This document shows, piece after piece, positions 60,241-64,000 of a DNA stretch of 64,000 nucleotides. This stretch comes from Taxillus chinensis (lineage: Eukaryota; Streptophyta; Magnoliopsida; Santalales; Loranthaceae). The translations under genes were made by a program, and so were the position numbers. Location of the stretch: NCBI GenBank assembly GCA_023512835.1, contig CM042084.1:12487842-12551841 (forward strand). The letters are read 5' to 3'. The notes beneath the pieces are model-generated. The model was not told the origin of the DNA. It saw only the letters and a program-made list of their open reading frames with translations, and did not search any database. The first letter of the stretch is position 1, and each line of letters begins with the position of its first letter.

Positions 60241-60904
60241 TTTATTATTGGGAGGACCCGTATTTCGATCCTAGTTGTGGACCTTGTTTTAGAGTCAGAG
60301 TTGAGATAAATAGATGTGAGAATGTGGTTAGGTTCGAAAAATGAGGAAGTTTAACTGTTTTTGGGCTTGTTTTGGAGTTCGGGGCCGTGAAGAGCAATGT
60401 TAACTTGTATATTGGGTATTTTAGTAATTTGGACATTTAAATAATATGATTTGTCTTAATAATGTATTATATGTATTTTAAAAGAAAATAAAGAAAGAAA
60501 AGAAAAAGGGGAAAGGGAAAAAGGGGGGAGAGTGTATCGTATTTAGTTGTTTTCACCTTGCATGAAAAAGAGAGAATGTGATGAAGAAAGGGAGGAACCC
60601 TTCGAGCAGGAATTTGATAATCAAGGTTTTCCATTCCAATCCACGACAAGAGGTAGGTGGTTCTTTCTCCATGTGTTCATTTCCCTGTTCTTAATTAATG
60701 ATTATGGAAGTATAGGAGTTAGAATCTTATTCTTCGTCCTTTAAAGTGTATTGGGTGAATGATTGTGTTATGATTCATATAAATCCGTTTGAGTGCAAGG
60801 GAGGTGTTGACGATTGATGTTTGTGTTTTAGGAACCCTGTTTAAGGAATTATTAGAAATCGAGTTTTGTGTAGAACTAGATAAAGAACCCATTGAAAGCA
60901 AAGC

Positions 60905-61215
60905 AGAACATCGATATGGTCGATGTGGCCTGGTCGACGTGGTCGACCTGGCCTAGTGTTGTTCGAGATTGACCAAGAGGAAGCTCCAGAATCATTTCTT
61001 CGTAAGTTGGTCGATGCGAGAATGAATTTCGACATGAAGTCGACATGAGATCAACGTGGTTGATGTAGGACTGCGGTCAACCTATGCTTGGTCGATATGT
61101 ATAGGTTGATGTGAGGACATCACGGTCGACATGGTCAATATGGTGCTAAGATCGACTAAACCCTAGATGAAGTAGTTTGTTCGATGTGGTCGCCCTAGCC
61201 TAGTGATGGCCGACG
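60905..61215 (+). repeat. degenerate GGTCGAYGTGG-type repeats in the old LTR
   Basis: Words such as GGTCGATGTGG, GGTCGACGTGG, GTCGACATGG and GGTCGATATG occur more than ten times. They sit at the LTR position where the younger copies carry their own arrays. Confidence 0.65.
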
Positions 61216-61368
61216 TTGACCAAAAGCAGATTGTTGTCCTTTTTTATGTTTGTGTTTCAATGTTTATTAAGTGTTTGGAAACTAATTTTCCTAAATAATT
61301 GAGGTGTGCTAGATGTGTTCAATTGTGGAGTTTGTGTAATGTTTGTTTTAAACTAATACTTAAGAATT

Positions 61369-61600
61369 GAGGTCCCATTGAGGGGATAGTCTTCTGGTAG
61401 ACTTGAGCTTTGAGGTCCCATTGAGGGGACAATCCTAGAGTGGACTTGAGCTTTGAGGTCACATTAAAGGGACAGTCCTAGAGTGGACTTCAGTTTTGAG
61501 GTCCCATTGAAAGGACATTCCTAGAGTGGACATTGAGTATTGAGGTCCCATAGAGGGGATAGCCCGAGGTAGAGACATTGGGTTGGTCCTAGGAGACTTG
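61369..61600 (+). repeat. tandem repeat of about 44-48 bp, five units
   Basis: Each unit starts TTGAGGTCCCATTGAGGGGA (with variants) and continues CAGTCCTAGAGTGGACTTGA. Units start near 61369, 61412, 61458, 61496 and 61541. Confidence 0.85.
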
Positions 61601-62084
61601 ATCCCCATTAAGCTATGGTTTGCTCACTCACCTTTGATGTCTCTTTTTATAGGTCCTAGCAGGCGTTAGGTGGTTACCCTGCTGTGGAGACAATAGTTTT
61701 TCCTTGTTCTGTTAGCTATATTTAATTGTTGATTTGAGACATTGCAATATTTCGAGACTAAGATTTATGTATTTCTTTGAAAATAACATTGAGACACTAT
61801 GTATTAGGGTCGGTGACCCTGTTTATTATGAGTTGTACTTCTTATGTGTAAAGTATTATATGTATGTTCATATGTGGTATGGAGTGAGATTGTAATAGGT
61901 CTTGGGTAGCACCCTAAAGGGAGTCCTATTTAGGTGGCTATCTATCAACCCCTTGTCCTCCTGGGTGCAAAGCACGAGACATCACTGACTGGCTCCTCGA
62001 TGTTGAGAAATTTGGGGAGTGATAAGAGAATCACCCCTTTTATCTACATACACATGATTTTAATGGGAGATTCCTACTAACCAG

Positions 62085-62790
62085 TCGTTAAACATCAAAA
62101 GAGACTTAATCCAGTGATAAAGGAAGTGGTGAAAGTTAAAGTTTTTAAGCTCTTCACCGTTGGTGTTATTTTATATATTTTCGATAATTCTTGGGTGATC
62201 CCTGTGCAAGTGCTACCAAAAAAGAGTAACATGATTGTTATGAGGAATGAGTAGAACATGCTTATCCCAACAAGAATTGTTATAAGATAAAGAGCCTGTA
62301 TTGATTATCGGAAGCTAAACAAAGCAACAATAAAGGGCCATTTTCTTTTTCTATTTATTGATTAAATGCTTTATAGGTTAGCCAATTATTCTTACTATTA
62401 TTGTTATGTGAATATTCAGGATATAATCAAATTATTATGGATAAAGATAAGAATACCTTTATGTGCCCATATGACATGTTTGCCTATAGAAGAATGCTAT
62501 TTAGCTAGGTTATGCAATGCATCAATTACTTTTTAGCATTTCATGATAGAAATTTTTTTAAGGATATGATTAAAAAATTATATAAGTTTTTATGGATGAT
62601 TTTTTGGTATTTGGTACTTCCTTTTAAAATTACTTACATAATATTGATTTAACTTTGAATATATGTAAGGAAAAAGATTTAGTACTGAATTGGGAGAAGT
62701 GGTACTTTATGATGCACAAAAGTATAATTCCTAGGCATAAAGTGGACGTTTATCATGAGATAACTATTCAACTTCATTACCACCTTCACT
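62085..62790 (+). pseudogene. Athila-type Ty3-gypsy reverse transcriptase remnant
   Basis: Pieces in changing frames match the Athila RT order: [55 protein letters not shown], then an IKIRIPLCAHMT piece where EKTTFTCPYGTF is usual. LVLNWEKWYFM and RHKV follow. Many stops and indels. The RT start motif SSWVSPVQVVPKKGG and IDYRKLNKATRKDHFPLPF are characteristic of Athila-like elements. No LTRs were identified around it. Confidence 0.75.
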
Positions 62791-62891
62791 TCCCAAGACA
62801 TCCAAATCAATAATAGGTAAATCATGTTTGGATGCCATGTTATTATAATCCAAATTTCAAATACAAATTACAATTGGCTATAAAAAAATTA

Positions 62892-63165
62892 AACAAATCA
62901 CACAATTAACTAAAGCAATTTTAGGCATTATATATTTCATCATATATATTTTAAAATTCTAATTGAAATCAAACAACAGGGAGACCATACAACACAAAAT
63001 AAGAATGGACACAACTAAAACGAATATGCTGGATCAGGGCCGGCCCCAAGATTTAGGAGGCAGGAGGTGATCATTAAAATGTGGCCCTCTGAATCTTTTG
63101 TTTTTAATTTCCATTAATCATGTTTTTTCTTGTATTTAACACTTTAAAAATACAGGTCCTAGCCC
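62892..63165 (+). repeat. duplicated repeat, copy 1
   Basis: From CAAATCACACAATTAACTAA through GGATCAGGGCCGGCCCCAAG to TTTTTTCTTGTATTTAACAC. It is repeated at 63708-63990 in direct orientation, about 816 bp downstream, with about 10 percent difference by eye. Confidence 0.85.
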
Positions 63166-63707
63166 AATTTGGATGAAAATGTGGGAGTATTTGAATTAAA
63201 TTAAGAATTTTAAAAATCATCATACCAAAGTGTGACGTGTGTCAATAGACAATCAAGTTGGGGTTCTTGTCATAAAGTAAATATGAATCTCAATTACTTT
63301 TTATTTAGGGACCAATAGGATAGTTTTTAGAAAACTGGGTTGAGTGAAAAAAAAAAAAGAGTACCTATAGACATACATTTAAAAAAAGGAATATAATTTA
63401 AATTGAATGTTAGGAGTGGTGAAGATTAAACTAATGTCCAATACATTGCTTGCGAAACAAAAAAACCTTAAAATGTCTGAATCTTTAAGCAATTTTGAAT
63501 CTCTTTACTCTTTGCAGGGGAGAGAGTTATTATGTGATTATGGGGGTAAAGAAGAAGAGGGCATGGGGCAGGTTCAAGCGTTCATGATACTGTTTACGTG
63601 CTACTTACATTTTGCTTGATAGGCAGTAGAACCCTAAAGTGTCTGATTTTGGCTTAGTCAGACTCTTTTAATTTCCATAATAACGCTAATTTACCCATAT
63701 GATTAGC
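63166..63707. other. spacer between the two repeat copies
   Basis: AT-rich with an A12 run near 63347. The 70-codon plus-strand frame at 63407-63619 has no recognisable content. Confidence 0.35.
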
Positions 63708-63990
63708 AAACAAGTCACACAATTAACTAAAGCAATTTTAAACAATATATATTTCATCATATATATTTTAAAATTCTAATTGGAATCAAACAACAGGGAG
63801 AACGGACAACACAAAATCAGAATGAACAGAACTAAAATGGATATAATGGATCAGGGCTAGCCCCAAGATTTAGGAGGCCAGAGGTAATCATTAAAATGTG
63901 GCCCTCTGAAGCTTTTGTTTTAATTTCCATTAATAATGTTTTTTTCTTGTATTTAAAACTTTCATGTTTTTTTCACAAAGTATACAGATC
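63708..63990 (+). repeat. duplicated repeat, copy 2, reaching the window edge
   Basis: Direct repeat of 62892-63165. It may continue beyond the window, so the pair could be the ends of a small element or part of a tandem array. Confidence 0.8.
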
Positions 63991-64000
63991 TTAACCCAGT

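Larger units (their letters stand above)
60249..62025 (+). mobile_element. old, diverged Tekay-like solo LTR
   Basis: It starts TGGGAGGACCCGTATTTCG, comparable to TGTAAAGACTCGTATTTGG of the Tekay LTRs. It shares GAGTTCGGGGCC near 60376, and near its end has CAACCCCTTGTCCTCCTGGG against CAACCCCTTGACCTATCGGG. It ends near GGGGAGTGATA (against GGGCGTGACA). No TSD or internal domain was found. Two tandem-repeat stretches lie inside it. Confidence 0.6.

Overview
The window is nuclear DNA of a flowering plant, most likely a eudicot. The genes have many GT-AG introns with AT-rich intron sequence, there are chromovirus-, Athila- and copia-type retrotransposons, and non-autonomous hAT and Tourist-like elements and long CT/GA microsatellites are abundant. 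Most of the 64 kb is repeats. Four multi-exon protein genes could be assembled by hand from exon and splice-site reading.

Layout. (1) 1472-6911, plus strand: an organellar uS15 ribosomal protein gene of five exons, with a hAT-type element in intron 2. (2) 7-26 kb: a repeat block. An older element with long imperfect terminal inverted repeats (about 10976-26036) carries a decayed fragment of an ANTH-domain clathrin-assembly gene. A Tekay/Del-like Ty3-gypsy chromovirus (12481-25065, 5-bp TSD) is inserted in it, and a related solo LTR (15777-18091) is inserted in the chromovirus gag. (3) 26240-26996: a Tourist-like element with a CT microsatellite. (4) 27797-36371, plus: NUP96 (SAR3/MOS3-type nucleoporin), six exons, with one extra A that breaks the frame in exon 2. 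(5) 36543-40636: two hAT elements with 8-bp TSDs flank another solo Tekay LTR. (6) 41470-45205, plus: a DCN1-like cullin neddylation gene of nine exons. (7) 45.4-48.6 kb: a second CT-bearing element, a dispersed repeat shared with 11 kb, and a Ty1-copia remnant. (8) 49722-57610, minus: a five-exon gene for a probable plastid protein of unknown function, with a MITE-like element almost touching its start codon. (9) 58-64 kb: AT-rich DNA, an old Tekay-like LTR, an Athila-type reverse transcriptase remnant and a duplicated repeat.

The cellular genes do not form a pathway. The neighbourhood of uS15, NUP96 and a DCN1-like gene resembles, from memory, the paired Arabidopsis chromosome 1 segments around AT1G158xx and AT1G806xx, so this looks like a conserved plant gene block diluted by transposons. 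I saw no convincing new multi-gene system. The most interesting signals are the hypervariable tandem arrays inside the Tekay LTRs, recurrent CTG/TCG exchanges between LTR copies that look like base-calling artefacts at methylated sites, the single-base frameshift in NUP96, and the captured ANTH fragment.
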